Source of the DNA: Nocardioides ganghwensis
GTDB lineage: Bacteria; Actinomycetota; Actinomycetes; Propionibacteriales; Nocardioidaceae
NCBI RefSeq assembly: GCF_014779655.1
Contig: NZ_JACXYX010000010.1
Location: 144,634 to 208,633, forward strand
Length of the DNA: 64,000 nt
Direction of reading: 5' to 3'
The notes below the pieces were generated by a model. It was not told the DNA's origin. It saw only the letters and a list, made by a program, of their open reading frames with translations, and did not search any database. Shown in pieces: positions 45,182 through 57,528 of the stretch (its first letter is position 1; each line of letters begins with the position of its first letter). The translations under genes and the position numbers were made by a program.

Positions 45182-46267
45182 GTGTCCGACGACAGCGCAC
45201 CACGCCACCGGGTGGACGGCGCCCGCCCGACCCGGCTGCGGACGCTCGCAGACTTCTACCCCGACGGCATCCTCGGCGCGAGCCGGTCCGGCGTCGTGAC
45301 GATCCTCAACGCCCAGGGCGCCGCCCTGCTCGGGGTGGACTCCGAGGAGGCGCTGGGGCTCCCGCTCACCGACGTCCTCCGGCTGCTCGACCAGGACGGC
45401 CGGACCTGGCTCGACGTCAACCGGCCCTTCGACTCCGTCTCGATCGTGCGCGGCGTGCCGGAGCAGTCCTGGCTCAACGCCTCGGGCGACGAGGTGCTCA
45501 CCACCGCACGACTCGTGCGCGAGGAGCCGCTGGGGCCCGTGTCCGGCATCGCGGTCGGCCTGCGCAGCGGGCGTGGGCGGGCCCGCCTGGACCGTGAGCG
45601 CTCCGACCTCGTCGCCACGGTCGCGCACGAGCTGCGCTCGCCGCTCACCGGCGTCAAGGGCTTCGTGCAGGCCCTGCTCAACCGCTGGGACAAGCTCACC
45701 GACGACCAGCGCAAGCTGATGCTGACCACCGTCAACGCCGACGCCGACCGGCTCGCGCGGCTCATCGCCGAGCTGCTCGACGTGGCGCGGATCGACACCG
45801 GCCGCCTCCAGCTCTACCCGCGTGAGTCGTCCGCCGAGGTGCTGGTCCGCCGCGTGGTGGACTCCATCGAGGCCGGCACTGCCCGCGAGATCACCCTCGA
45901 GGTCGAGCCCGACCTGCCGGAGGTGTTCGCCGACCCCGACAAGTTCACCCAGGTCGTCACCAACCTCGTCGAGAACGCGGTCCGTCACGGCCAGGGCGAG
46001 GTGAGCGTCGGTCTCGCCTCGTCCGACAGCCTCGACGGCGTGCGCATCACCGTCGACGACCAGGGCGACGGCATCCCGGTCGAGCTCCGTCGGCGGGTCT
46101 TCACCAAGTTCTGGACCACCGGCGACTCCGGGGGCAGCGGTCTCGGGATGTACATCGTCGGCGGTCTCGCCCGCGCCCACGGCGGCTGGGTCACCATCGA
46201 CGACGCTCCCGGCGGCGGCGCGCGGGTGATGGTCGACTGGCCGCGTGAGGACCTGCGGCTGGACTGA
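45182..46267 (+). CDS. PAS-domain sensor histidine kinase (soluble)
   Basis: A 361-residue kinase. A PAS-like sensor occupies about residues 20-130 (FYPDGILGASRSGVVTILNAQG). The phospho-acceptor region is VAHELRSPLTGVKGF, and the ATP lid shows VVTNLVENAVRHG, DDQGDGIP and GGSGLGMYIVGGLARAHGG. No membrane helix is visible, so it senses an internal signal. The start is GTG at 45182: TAGGGT ends 7 bases before it, the leaderless pattern. It does not overlap the response-regulator gene 85 bases downstream, so the partner regulator is not certain. Confidence 0.88.
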   Translation: MSDDSAPRHRVDGARPTRLRTLADFYPDGILGASRSGVVTILNAQGAALLGVDSEEALGLPLTDVLRLLDQDGRTWLDVNRPFDSVSIVRGVPEQSWLNASGDEVLTTARLVREEPLGPVSGIAVGLRSGRGRARLDRERSDLVATVAHELRSPLTGVKGFVQALLNRWDKLTDDQRKLMLTTVNADADRLARLIAELLDVARIDTGRLQLYPRESSAEVLVRRVVDSIEAGTAREITLEVEPDLPEVFADPDKFTQVVTNLVENAVRHGQGEVSVGLASSDSLDGVRITVDDQGDGIPVELRRRVFTKFWTTGDSGGSGLGMYIVGGLARAHGGWVTIDDAPGGGARVMVDWPREDLRLD

Positions 46268-46289
46268 GCGCACGCTCGCTCGACCCGCA

Positions 46290-46352
46290 CCTCCACACAA
46301 CCTTCACGAGTCGCCCCCGCCTCCTGCCCGTCCGGGCTCCTAGGGTCGGGGC
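46290..46352 (+). promoter_or_regulatory. Promoter of the response-regulator operon with 11-base direct repeat
   Basis: TAGGGT at 46341-46346 fits a -10 element, with the transcript starting at or near the ATG (46353). Upstream, CCTCCAC (46290-46296) and CCTTCAC (46301-46307) form a direct repeat with 11-base period, the spacing used by OmpR/PhoB-family regulators. They lie at about -63 to -46, which fits autoregulation by the gene they precede. Confidence 0.4.
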
Positions 46353-47063
46353 ATGACATCCGGACCGGCTCCGCGCACCGCCCTGGTGGTCGAGGACGAG
46401 CCCGCCATCAACGAGGCGCTCGCCCAGCGGCTGCGCGCCGAGGGGTACGCCGTCGAGCAGGCCTTCGACGGGCCGTCCGCGGTCGACCTCGCGGCCGCCG
46501 TGCATCCCGACGTCGTGCTGCTCGACGTCATGCTGCCCGGCTTCGACGGCCTCGAGGTCTGCCGGCGCATCCAGGCCGCGCGGCCGGTGCCCGTGCTGAT
46601 GCTCACCGCGCGCGACGACGAGGCCGACGTGCTCGTCGGTCTCGGGGTGGGTGCCGACGACTACCTGACCAAGCCGTTCTCCATGCGCGAGGTCGTGGCC
46701 CGGGTCGCCGCGCTGCTCCGCCGGGTCGAGCGGGCAGCCGCGCTGGCCGACGAGCGGCCCGCGGCCATCGAGGTGGGTGGTCTGCGCATCGACCCCGGCG
46801 CCCGGCGTACGAGCGTGGCAGGGGAGGCCGTGCACCTCACCCCGACCGAGTTCGACCTGCTGCTCTGCCTGGCCCGGACGCCGGGACAGGTGCTGGGCCG
46901 CGAGCGGCTGCTGCGCGAGGTCTGGGACTGGGGCGACGCCTGGGGCAGCGCCGGCGCCACCCGTACGGTCGACAGCCACGTCAAGGCGTTGCGCAGCAAG
47001 GTCGGCGCCGCACGGATCCGCACCGTCCACGGCGTCGGGTACGCGCTCGAGGACCTCCCGTGA
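46353..47063 (+). CDS. OmpR/PhoB-family response regulator
   Basis: A 236-residue regulator. The receiver domain has the acidic pair VVEDEP, the phospho-Asp in VVLLDVMLPGFDG, MLTARD and the Lys in YLTKPF. The C-terminal winged helix has LTPTEFDLLLCLARTPGQV and RTVDSHVKALRSKVG. It should be phosphorylated by the following kinase, whose GTG overlaps its stop codon by four bases. A leaderless start is supported by TAGGGT six bases upstream. Confidence 0.95.
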   Translation: MTSGPAPRTALVVEDEPAINEALAQRLRAEGYAVEQAFDGPSAVDLAAAVHPDVVLLDVMLPGFDGLEVCRRIQAARPVPVLMLTARDDEADVLVGLGVGADDYLTKPFSMREVVARVAALLRRVERAAALADERPAAIEVGGLRIDPGARRTSVAGEAVHLTPTEFDLLLCLARTPGQVLGRERLLREVWDWGDAWGSAGATRTVDSHVKALRSKVGAARIRTVHGVGYALEDLP

Positions 47064-49672
47064 GCGCGTGGTTCGACACCGTCTCCAGCCTCAAGGCCAA
47101 GCTCGGGATCCTCGTCGCCGCCTCGGTCGTGACCGCCGTCCTGCTGACCCTGCTCGGCTCGGCGGCACGGGTCCCGGCCCTGCTGGTGCTGCCGGTCAGC
47201 GTCGCGCTCGCCCTCGGCGTCACCCAGCTCCTCGCCGCCGGGATGGTGGCTCCGCTGCGACGCATGACGGAGGTCTCCCGGGCGATGGCGCGCGGCGACT
47301 ACTCCGGACGGGTGCGCACGAGCGCCACCGACGAGGTCGGTCAGCTCGCCGCCGCCTTCAACCGCATGGCCGAGGACCTCGCCACGGTCGACCGGGAGCG
47401 TCGCGACCTGATCGCCACGGTCTCCCACGAGCTGCGCACACCCCTCACTGCGATGACCGCGCTGCTGGAGAACCTCGCCGACGGTGTGGTCCCGGCCGAC
47501 CCCGAGCACCTCGACGCCGCGCTCGAGGAGGCGCAGCGGCTCGGCCGGCTGGTCGAGGACCTGCTCCAGCTCTCCCGGCTCGAGGCCGGGGTGGTCGACC
47601 TCGACGACCAGGACGTCGCGGTGCGCGCGCTCGTCGAGGAGTCCGTCGCCCAGGTCCGGTCGACCGGCCGTCCCGGCGACTTCACCGTCGACGTGGCCGA
47701 CGACCTCGTCGTCACCGCCGACCCGTCCCGGCTGCGCCAGCTCGTCGTCAACGTCCTCGACAACGCCGCCCGGCACTCACCGCCAGGCACCTCCGTCCGG
47801 ATCAGCGGCGCCACGGCCCCCGACGGCTGGTGGCTCGAGGTCTCCGACGAGGGCGGGGGAGTGGCCCCCGAGGATCGCGAGCGCGTCTTCGAGCGCTTCG
47901 GGACCGACGGCGCCGGCGGCACCGGGCTCGGCCTCGCGGTCGCGCGCTGGGTGGCCGAGCTCCACGGCGGCACCCTGCGCTTCGTCGACCCCGACGGCAG
48001 CCGAGGTGCGCGGCTCCGGCTCGAGGTCCCCACCGCGGCACCTCGACCCGCGTCCACACCGTCCCCGGCCGACGAGCGGGAGCCCGTCGTGCCGCCGACC
48101 ACGGCCCCCACCGGGACGAGCCGACCCTCCGCCGTCGCGGCCGGCGAGCGTCCACAGCAGGGCATGGACGGTCTCTTCGGCCGCTTCTGGCCCGAGGACG
48201 GCATCGGCTCGGGATGGCGCACGGTCGTGGCCGCGGCGGTGGCCGGGCTCGTGGCCGGGGTCGCCCTCTCGTTCACCGCCGTCGGGGTCACCTGGACCCT
48301 CGTCGCGGTCGTGTGCGGGGCAGCGGCCCTCCTCACCGCCCGCCGCCGACGCGAGCCGTGGACCCTCGCCTGCGCGGGCCTGGCGCTGCTGCTGGTCCTC
48401 CCGATGACCCTGCTGGACGCATGGTGGATCCAGATGCTGGGGCTCGTGTCGGCGACGGCCGTGTTCCTCTGCGGGGTGACCGGGGCCCGCACGATGCCCG
48501 GCATCGTCCTCACCGGCCTCGCCTGGCCGCTGGCGTCCCTGCGCGGGCTGCCGTGGTTCGGCCGATCGCTGCGCCTGGCCGGCACGGCGTCGCGAGCGCC
48601 CGCCGTGGTGCGCACGACCGCCTGGTCGCTGCTGGGCCTCGCCGTCTTCGGCACGATCTTCGCCACCGCGAACCCCGTCTTCGGCTCGTGGGTCGACCAG
48701 CTCGTCCCCAACCTGACCTTCAACGACCTCGTCGGACGCGCCTTCGTCGCCTGCTTCGTCTTCGCCGCCACGCTCGGTGCGTCCTACCTCGCCCTCAACC
48801 CCGCCGACGTCGAGGTGCTGGGCGGTCGCCGGCCGGCGGCGCTGGCCAACCGGTTCGAGTGGCTGGTGCCGGTGCTCGTGGTCGACGCCGTCTTCGTCGC
48901 GTTCATCGCCGCCGAGGCACGCGCACTCATCGGCGGCCGCGACTACATCGAGGCCACGACCGGGTTGACGTACGCCGACTTCGTCCACCAGGGCTTCGGC
49001 CAGCTCACCCTCGCCACCGCGCTGACCGTGCTCGTCGTCTGGGTCGCCGCCCGCCGTGCCGGGAGCACCCCGGAGGACCGCCGCTGGCTGTTCGCCTCCC
49101 TCGGCCTGCTGTGCGTCCTCACGCTGCTGGTCGTCGCATCGGCCCTGCGCGGGATGGCCGTGTACCAGGACGCGTACGGCTTCACGACCCTGCGACTCTT
49201 CGTCGACGTGTTCGAGGGCTGGCTCGGGTTCGTCGTGCTCGCGATCATGGTCGCCGGCGTCGCGGGGTGGGCGCGCTGGCTGCCGCGGATCGCGCTGGTG
49301 TCGGGTGCGCTCGCCCTGGTCGGGCTCGCCGCGATCAACCCCGACGCCTGGGTGGCCGGACGCAACCTCGACCGCTACGACGCGACCGGCAAGCTCGACC
49401 TGTACTACCTGCAGACCCTGTCGGCCGACGCGGCTCCGGTGGTCGCAGACCGCCTGCCGCAGGAGGTCTCGGCCTGCGTGCTGGCAGGCATGGCCCAGAC
49501 CTCGATGCGACCCGAGACGCTCGACGACCCCCGGGCGTGGAACCTGGGTCGCGCGCGCGCCGAGGAGGCGATCGACGGGCTCGGACGAACGGCGATGCAG
49601 AACGCAGTGCTGGGAGGCGAGCTGGTGGCGGACGACGAATGCGCTGGCGTGTGGGCGGCCTTCGCCGAGTAG
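47060..49672 (+). CDS. Histidine kinase fused to a DUF4173-like membrane domain
   Basis: An 870-residue protein. It has two membrane helices and a HAMP domain (about 13-105), a dimerisation/acceptor helix with H123 in VSHELRTPLTAM, and an ATPase domain with VVNVLDNAARHSPP, DEGGGVAPEDRERVFERF and GTGLGLAVARWVAELHGG (to about 325). A Pro/Thr-rich linker leads to a second module (about 385-870) with roughly a dozen hydrophobic segments that looks like the DUF4173/DUF4153 family. DUF4173 proteins are usually separate genes. The fusion, inside one frame with no interruption, suggests the membrane module feeds a signal to, or is controlled by, the kinase. Confidence 0.85.
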   Translation: MSAWFDTVSSLKAKLGILVAASVVTAVLLTLLGSAARVPALLVLPVSVALALGVTQLLAAGMVAPLRRMTEVSRAMARGDYSGRVRTSATDEVGQLAAAFNRMAEDLATVDRERRDLIATVSHELRTPLTAMTALLENLADGVVPADPEHLDAALEEAQRLGRLVEDLLQLSRLEAGVVDLDDQDVAVRALVEESVAQVRSTGRPGDFTVDVADDLVVTADPSRLRQLVVNVLDNAARHSPPGTSVRISGATAPDGWWLEVSDEGGGVAPEDRERVFERFGTDGAGGTGLGLAVARWVAELHGGTLRFVDPDGSRGARLRLEVPTAAPRPASTPSPADEREPVVPPTTAPTGTSRPSAVAAGERPQQGMDGLFGRFWPEDGIGSGWRTVVAAAVAGLVAGVALSFTAVGVTWTLVAVVCGAAALLTARRRREPWTLACAGLALLLVLPMTLLDAWWIQMLGLVSATAVFLCGVTGARTMPGIVLTGLAWPLASLRGLPWFGRSLRLAGTASRAPAVVRTTAWSLLGLAVFGTIFATANPVFGSWVDQLVPNLTFNDLVGRAFVACFVFAATLGASYLALNPADVEVLGGRRPAALANRFEWLVPVLVVDAVFVAFIAAEARALIGGRDYIEATTGLTYADFVHQGFGQLTLATALTVLVVWVAARRAGSTPEDRRWLFASLGLLCVLTLLVVASALRGMAVYQDAYGFTTLRLFVDVFEGWLGFVVLAIMVAGVAGWARWLPRIALVSGALALVGLAAINPDAWVAGRNLDRYDATGKLDLYYLQTLSADAAPVVADRLPQEVSACVLAGMAQTSMRPETLDDPRAWNLGRARAEEAIDGLGRTAMQNAVLGGELVADDECAGVWAAFAE

Positions 49673-49673
49673 C

Positions 49674-49736
49674 ATGTGGTCCGTGGACACGAGCCTGCGA
49701 TTTCTCCGCCCCGGACCTGGTCCGTCGGGCAGCTGA
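49674..49736 (+). CDS. Possible 20-residue leader peptide upstream of pheST
   Basis: ATG at 49674 opens a short frame, MWSVDTSLRFLRPGPGPSGS, that stops inside the loop of the hairpin at 49709-49753. It holds a single Phe, encoded by the rare TTT codon. The position fits a pheST attenuator, but there is only one Phe and no clear ribosome site. Low confidence that it is translated. Confidence 0.3.
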   Translation: MWSVDTSLRFLRPGPGPSGS

Positions 49737-49753
49737 CGTCACCGGGTCCGGGG
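49709..49753 (+). terminator. Candidate attenuator hairpin before pheS
   Basis: CCCCGGACCTGGT (49709-49721) pairs over 13 bases, with one G-T wobble, with ACCGGGTCCGGGG (49741-49753). The CCGGGG end of the second arm can instead pair with CCCCG just downstream (49758 region), giving mutually exclusive hairpins as in attenuators. There is no T-run, so this could equally be a translational switch or a simple terminator of the upstream kinase operon. Confidence 0.45.
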
Positions 49754-49826
49754 AGTCCCCGTCCGACCCGACGCTCATCCACTTCTAGAATCGCCGCGAC
49801 CTCCTGTCGCCGCTGGAAAGGGAGCC

Positions 49827-50927
49827 ATGTCCGGCCCCAACACCGACTACGACCCTGTCGAAGTGACCCCGCTCAAGGCCGACCAGGTCGAGGCGATGCG
49901 CGAGGCGGCCCTGACCGCGATCGCCGACGCCGCCGACCTCGAGGCCCTCAAGCAGGTCCGTCTCGACCACGCCGGGGACCGTTCCCCCATCGCCCTCGCC
50001 AACCGCGAGATCGGGGCGCTGCCTCCGCAGGCTCGCAAGGAGGCCGGCCAGCGCGTCGGCCAGGCCCGTGGCGCGATCAACCAGGCCATCGCGGCCCGGC
50101 AGGCCGTGCTCGAGGCCGAGCACGAGGAGCGGATGCTCGTCGAGGAGACGGTCGACGTCTCCCTGCCCACGACGCGACGCCGCCGCGGCGGGCGCCACCC
50201 GCTGACCCTGCAGTCCGAGCTGATCGCCGACCTGTTCGTCGCGATGGGCTACGAGGTCGCGGAGGGCCCGGTCGTGGAGGCGGAGTGGCTCAACTTCGAC
50301 GCCCTCAACCTCGGTCCCGACCACCCGGCGCGGACCATGCAGGACACGTTCTGGACCGAGCCGGCAGACGACCACGTCGTGCTGCGCACCCAGACCTCGC
50401 CCGTGCAGGCCCGGACGATGCTGACCCGCACGCCCCCGATCTACGTCGTGTGCCCGGGGCGGGTGTTCCGCACCGACGAGTACGACGCCACGCACTCGCC
50501 GATGTTCCACCAGGTCGAGGGCCTCGTGGTCGACGAGGGCATCACGATGGCGCACCTCAAGGGCACGCTCGACCACTTCGCCTCCCAGCTGTTCGGCGAC
50601 GGCATCACCACGCGCTTCCGTCCGTCCTACTTCCCCTTCACCGAGCCGTCGGCCGAGGTGGACGTCAAGTGCTTCGTGTGCCGGGGCGGCGAGGGCGTGG
50701 CCGAGTGCCGCACCTGTCGCGGCGAGGGCTGGATCGAGTGGGGCGGCTGCGGCGTGGTCAACCCGCGCGTGCTCGTCGCGTGCGGAGTGGACCCTGAGGT
50801 CTACAGCGGCTTCGCGTTCGGCATGGGCATCGACCGCTCGTTCATGTTCCGCCACGACCTCGAGGACCTGCGTCCGCTCTTCGAGGGCGACGTCCGGTTC
50901 AGCAGCGCATTCGGCACCGAGATCTGA
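49827..50927 (+). CDS. pheS: Phenylalanyl-tRNA synthetase alpha subunit
   Basis: A 366-residue class II synthetase subunit. An N-terminal coiled coil (about 15-100) precedes the catalytic core: motif 2 is [21 protein letters not shown] and motif 3 is [18 protein letters not shown]. Between them is a short Cys-rich insert, [20 protein letters not shown], with two CxxC-like pairs that may bind zinc; the family often has no such Cys here. AAAGGGAG precedes the ATG. pheT follows after 14 bases. Confidence 0.96.
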   Translation: MSGPNTDYDPVEVTPLKADQVEAMREAALTAIADAADLEALKQVRLDHAGDRSPIALANREIGALPPQARKEAGQRVGQARGAINQAIAARQAVLEAEHEERMLVEETVDVSLPTTRRRRGGRHPLTLQSELIADLFVAMGYEVAEGPVVEAEWLNFDALNLGPDHPARTMQDTFWTEPADDHVVLRTQTSPVQARTMLTRTPPIYVVCPGRVFRTDEYDATHSPMFHQVEGLVVDEGITMAHLKGTLDHFASQLFGDGITTRFRPSYFPFTEPSAEVDVKCFVCRGGEGVAECRTCRGEGWIEWGGCGVVNPRVLVACGVDPEVYSGFAFGMGIDRSFMFRHDLEDLRPLFEGDVRFSSAFGTEI

Positions 50928-50941
50928 GAGGGGAGACTGAG

Positions 50942-53440
50942 ATGAAGGCACCCCTGTCCTGGGTCCTGGACCACGTCGACGTGCCCGAGGGCACCACCAC
51001 CGAGGAGATCACCGACCGGCTGACCCTCACCGGCCTCAAGCTCGAGGCGGTGGAGAGCCCCGGCCGGGAGATCACCGGGCCGCTGGTCATCGGACGCGTG
51101 CTCACCAAGGAGCCCGAGCCGCAGAAGAACGGCAAGACCATCAACTGGTGCACCGTGGACGTCGGTGACGCCAATGGCACGGGGGAGCCGCAGGGCATCG
51201 TCTGCGGCGCCCACAACTTCGAGCCCGGCGACCTCGTCGTCACCGTCCTGCCCGGCGGCGTGCTCCCCGGTGGGTTCGAGATCGGCGCCCGCAAGACCTA
51301 CGGGCACCTGTCCGCCGGCATGATCTGCTCGGCCCGCGAGCTCGGCCTCGGGGATGACCACGACGGCATCATCGTGCTGCCCGCCGACGCCGGCGAGCCC
51401 GGCCAGGACGTACGCCCGGTGCTGGGGCTCGACGAGGAGACCATCGAGCTCGAGGTCAACCCCGACCGCGCGTACGCACTCTCGATCCGCGGCATCGCCC
51501 GCGAGGTGCTGGTGTCCGTCGAGGGCGCGACCGGCTTCCGCGACCCGGCGCTGCGTGACACCCCTCCGGCCAACGACGACGGCCACCCCGTCGTGGTCGA
51601 GGACGCCGAGGGCTGCCCGGTCTTCGTCGCCCGCAAGGTCACCGGTTTCGACCCGACGGCGCCCACCCCGGACTTCATGGTCCGCCGCATCACGGCAGCG
51701 GGCATGCGCCCGATCTCGCTGGCGGTCGACGTCACCAACTACGTGATGCTCGAGACCGGCCGCCCGATCCACGGCTACGACGCCGACAAGGTGCAGGGCG
51801 CCCTCGTGGTGCGCCGCGCCCGGGAGGGCGAGACCCTCACCACCCTCGACGGGACGAAGCGCACGCTCGACCCCGCCGACCTCGTGGTCACCGACGACTC
51901 CGGGATCATCGGTCTCGGCGGAGTGATGGGCGGCGAGACGACCGAGATCTCGGACACCACGACGACGGTCCTGGTCGAGGCGGCGCACTGGGACGCCGTG
52001 TCGATGTTCCGCACGGGCCGCCGGCACAAGATCACCTCCGAGGCGGGCAAGCGCAACGAGCGCGGCGTCGACCCGACGATCTGCGAGGCTGCGGCCGACC
52101 GCGTGGTCGAGCTCCTCGTCGAGCACGGCGGCGGCCAGGCCGACCCGGGCGTCACCGTGGTCGGCACGCCCCCCGCGATGCCCGTCGTCGAGGTGCCGGG
52201 CGACCTCGCCGCCCGGGTGTCCGGCATGCCGATCACCGAGGAGCGCAGCGTCGAGTGCCTGCGCGCCGTCGGCTGCGAGGTGTCCGTCGACGGGGGAGGC
52301 GCCGGCACGCTCTCCGTCACCCCGCCGCCGTGGCGCCCCGACCTCACCGACGCGCAGGACTTCTCCGAGGAGGTCATCCGTCTCGTCGGCTACGACAAGG
52401 TGCCGTCGGTCCTGCCGACCCCGCCGTCGGGCAGGGGGCTCACCCGGCCGCAGCAGCTGCGCCGCCGGATCGGTCGCACGCTGGCCGGTGAGGGCTTCGT
52501 CGAGGTCGTGAGCTTCCCGTTCGTCGGTGCGGCCGACCTCGACGCGCTCGGCCTCACCGCCGAGGACCCGCGCCGCGACCTGCTGCAGCTGTCGAACCCG
52601 CTCAGCGCCGAGGCCGGGTTCATGACCACCACGCTGCTGCCGGGCGTGCTGCGCGCGGCCGGCAAGAACGTCGGGCACGGCAACACCGACGTGGCCATCT
52701 TCGAGACCGGGACCGTCACGCTGCCCCGGCACTCCGGACCCGCTGCGATCCTGCCGGTGGACCGCCGTCCGACCGACGACGAGTTCGCGGCCCTCGACGC
52801 CGCGCTCCCGGCCCAGCCCCTTCACCTGGCACTGGTCGCCGCGGGTGACGCGGTCGCCGGCGGCTGGTGGGGCGAGGCGCGTCCCGTCTCCTGGGCCGAC
52901 GCCGTCGACGCCGTCCGCGCGGTGGCCGAGGCGCTCGGCCTCGAGGTGACCGCATCGTCGGTCGAGCTCGCGCCGTGGCACCCCGGGCGCTGCGCCGAGC
53001 TCTCGGTCGACGGAGTGGTCGTCGGTCACGCAGGCGAGGTGCACCCCACCGTCTGCGAGGCCTTCGGGCTGCCGAAGCGCACGGTCGCGGCCGAGGTCGA
53101 CCTCGACCTGCTCATCGAGCGGGCGGTCCACCTGAGGAAGGCGCCGACCTTCTCGTCCTACCCCGTCGCCAAGGAGGACGTCGCGCTCGTCGTCGACGCC
53201 TCCGTACCGGCCGCCGCGGTCGAGGCGGCGCTGCGCGAGGGCGCGGGCGAGCTGCTCGAGTCGATCCGGCTGTTCGACGTCTACACCGGCGACCAGGTCG
53301 GCGAGGGCAAGAAGTCGCTGGCCTACGCGCTGCGCTTCCGCGCGCCCGACCGGACCCTCAAGGAGGGTGAGGCGGCAGCCGCGCGCGACGCCGCCGTGGC
53401 TCTCGCCGCCGAGCGGACCGGCGCCGTCCAGCGCGCCTGA
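50942..53440 (+). CDS. pheT: Phenylalanyl-tRNA synthetase beta subunit
   Basis: An 832-residue subunit with the expected order: N-terminal tRNA-binding (EMAP-like) domain (VIGRVLTKEPEPQKNGKTINWCTVDVG), B3/B4 editing domain (MLETGRPIHGYDADKVQ, VTDDSGIIGLGGVMGG), B5 region, catalytic-like core, and the C-terminal FDX-ACB anticodon-binding domain (FSSYPVAKEDVALVVD to the end). With PheS it charges tRNA-Phe and hydrolyses mischarged Tyr. The gene ends in front of a strong hairpin terminator. Confidence 0.96.
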   Translation: MKAPLSWVLDHVDVPEGTTTEEITDRLTLTGLKLEAVESPGREITGPLVIGRVLTKEPEPQKNGKTINWCTVDVGDANGTGEPQGIVCGAHNFEPGDLVVTVLPGGVLPGGFEIGARKTYGHLSAGMICSARELGLGDDHDGIIVLPADAGEPGQDVRPVLGLDEETIELEVNPDRAYALSIRGIAREVLVSVEGATGFRDPALRDTPPANDDGHPVVVEDAEGCPVFVARKVTGFDPTAPTPDFMVRRITAAGMRPISLAVDVTNYVMLETGRPIHGYDADKVQGALVVRRAREGETLTTLDGTKRTLDPADLVVTDDSGIIGLGGVMGGETTEISDTTTTVLVEAAHWDAVSMFRTGRRHKITSEAGKRNERGVDPTICEAAADRVVELLVEHGGGQADPGVTVVGTPPAMPVVEVPGDLAARVSGMPITEERSVECLRAVGCEVSVDGGGAGTLSVTPPPWRPDLTDAQDFSEEVIRLVGYDKVPSVLPTPPSGRGLTRPQQLRRRIGRTLAGEGFVEVVSFPFVGAADLDALGLTAEDPRRDLLQLSNPLSAEAGFMTTTLLPGVLRAAGKNVGHGNTDVAIFETGTVTLPRHSGPAAILPVDRRPTDDEFAALDAALPAQPLHLALVAAGDAVAGGWWGEARPVSWADAVDAVRAVAEALGLEVTASSVELAPWHPGRCAELSVDGVVVGHAGEVHPTVCEAFGLPKRTVAAEVDLDLLIERAVHLRKAPTFSSYPVAKEDVALVVDASVPAAAVEAALREGAGELLESIRLFDVYTGDQVGEGKKSLAYALRFRAPDRTLKEGEAAAARDAAVALAAERTGAVQRA

Positions 53441-53460
53441 CCACCAGCACCACCCGACAC

Positions 53461-53493
53461 TGGCCCGTGAGTCTGCCAGGGACTCACGGGCCA
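53461..53493. terminator. Bidirectional terminator between pheT and the convergent gene
   Basis: TGGCCCGTGAGTC (53461-53473) and GACTCACGGGCCA (53481-53493) make a perfect 13-base stem with a 7-base loop. The position between two converging stop codons suggests it ends both transcripts. There is no long T-run on either side. Confidence 0.8.
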
Positions 53494-53520
53494 GAGTCGT
53501 TCCCGCGGGGACTGTCGTCC

Positions 53521-56583
<3,063 letters not shown>

Positions 56584-56587
<4 letters not shown>

Positions 56588-57528
56588 GTGACGAGATGAC
56601 GACCCAGAACCCCCGCCGACCCGACCCCGCGAAGGCCCGTACGCTCGCGGCCGCGCTGCCGTGGCTCAAGCGCTACCACGGCCAGACGATCGTGGTGAAG
56701 TACGGCGGCAACGCGATGACCGACGAGTCCCTCAAGGTCGCCTTCGCCGAGGACATCGCCTTCCTGCGCTTCGCCGGCTTCAAGCCCGTCGTGGTCCACG
56801 GCGGCGGTCCGCAGATCTCGCGGATGCTCGACAAGCTCGGGATCGAGACGGAGTTCCGCGGCGGCCTGCGGGTCACCACCCCCGAGGCCATGGACGTCGT
56901 CAGGATGGTGCTCGTCGGCCAGGTCCAGCGCGAGCTGGTGGGCCTGGTCAACCAGCACGGTGCGCTCGCTGTCGGACTCTCCGGCGAGGACGCCGGACTC
57001 TTCACCGCCGAGGCGACCAACACGGTCGTCGACGGCGAGGAGGTCGACCTGGGACTGGTCGGCGAGGTCGCCCGCGTGCGGCCCGAGGCGGTCCTCGACC
57101 TCATCGAGGCCGGACGGGTGCCGGTGGTCAGCTCGGTGGCCCCCGACGTCCACGGCGTGGTGCACAACGTCAACGCCGACACCGCAGCGGCCGCGCTCGC
57201 CATCGCGCTCGGTGCGGAGAAGCTGCTCGTCCTCACCGACGTCGAGGGTCTCTACCGCGACTACGGCAACTCCGACGACCTCATCCAGGAGATCAGCCCC
57301 GAGGCGCTCGGCGAGCTGCTGCCGAGCCTCGACGCGGGCATGGTCCCCAAGATGCGCGCCTGCTACGAGGCCGTGACCGGGGGAGTCCCGCGCGCGACCG
57401 TCGTCGACGGCCGCGAGCCGCACGCCGTCCTGCTCGAGATCTTCACCGACGAGGGCGTCGGCACCCAGGTGCTGCCGGGTGCCGCCACCAAGCTGCGCAA
57501 GCCCTACGGGAGCGAGGACACGGCATGA
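56584..57528 (+). CDS. argB: Acetylglutamate kinase
   Basis: A 314-residue amino acid kinase with [72 protein letters not shown] and [16 protein letters not shown]. It phosphorylates N-acetylglutamate. The N-terminal helix is long enough to belong to the arginine-sensitive hexameric type, so feedback inhibition is likely. It overlaps argJ by four bases. Confidence 0.96.

Noticed and set aside
43916..46300. Long minus-strand open frame (794 residues) opposite the methyltransferase and kinase genes
   Set aside because: Low-complexity residues, no start signal and no domain; it spans several well-supported genes on the other strand.
49673..49826. T-box riboswitch before pheST
   Set aside because: No T-box sequence (GGGTGG-like) or specifier-loop arrangement is visible; only an attenuator-like hairpin is present.
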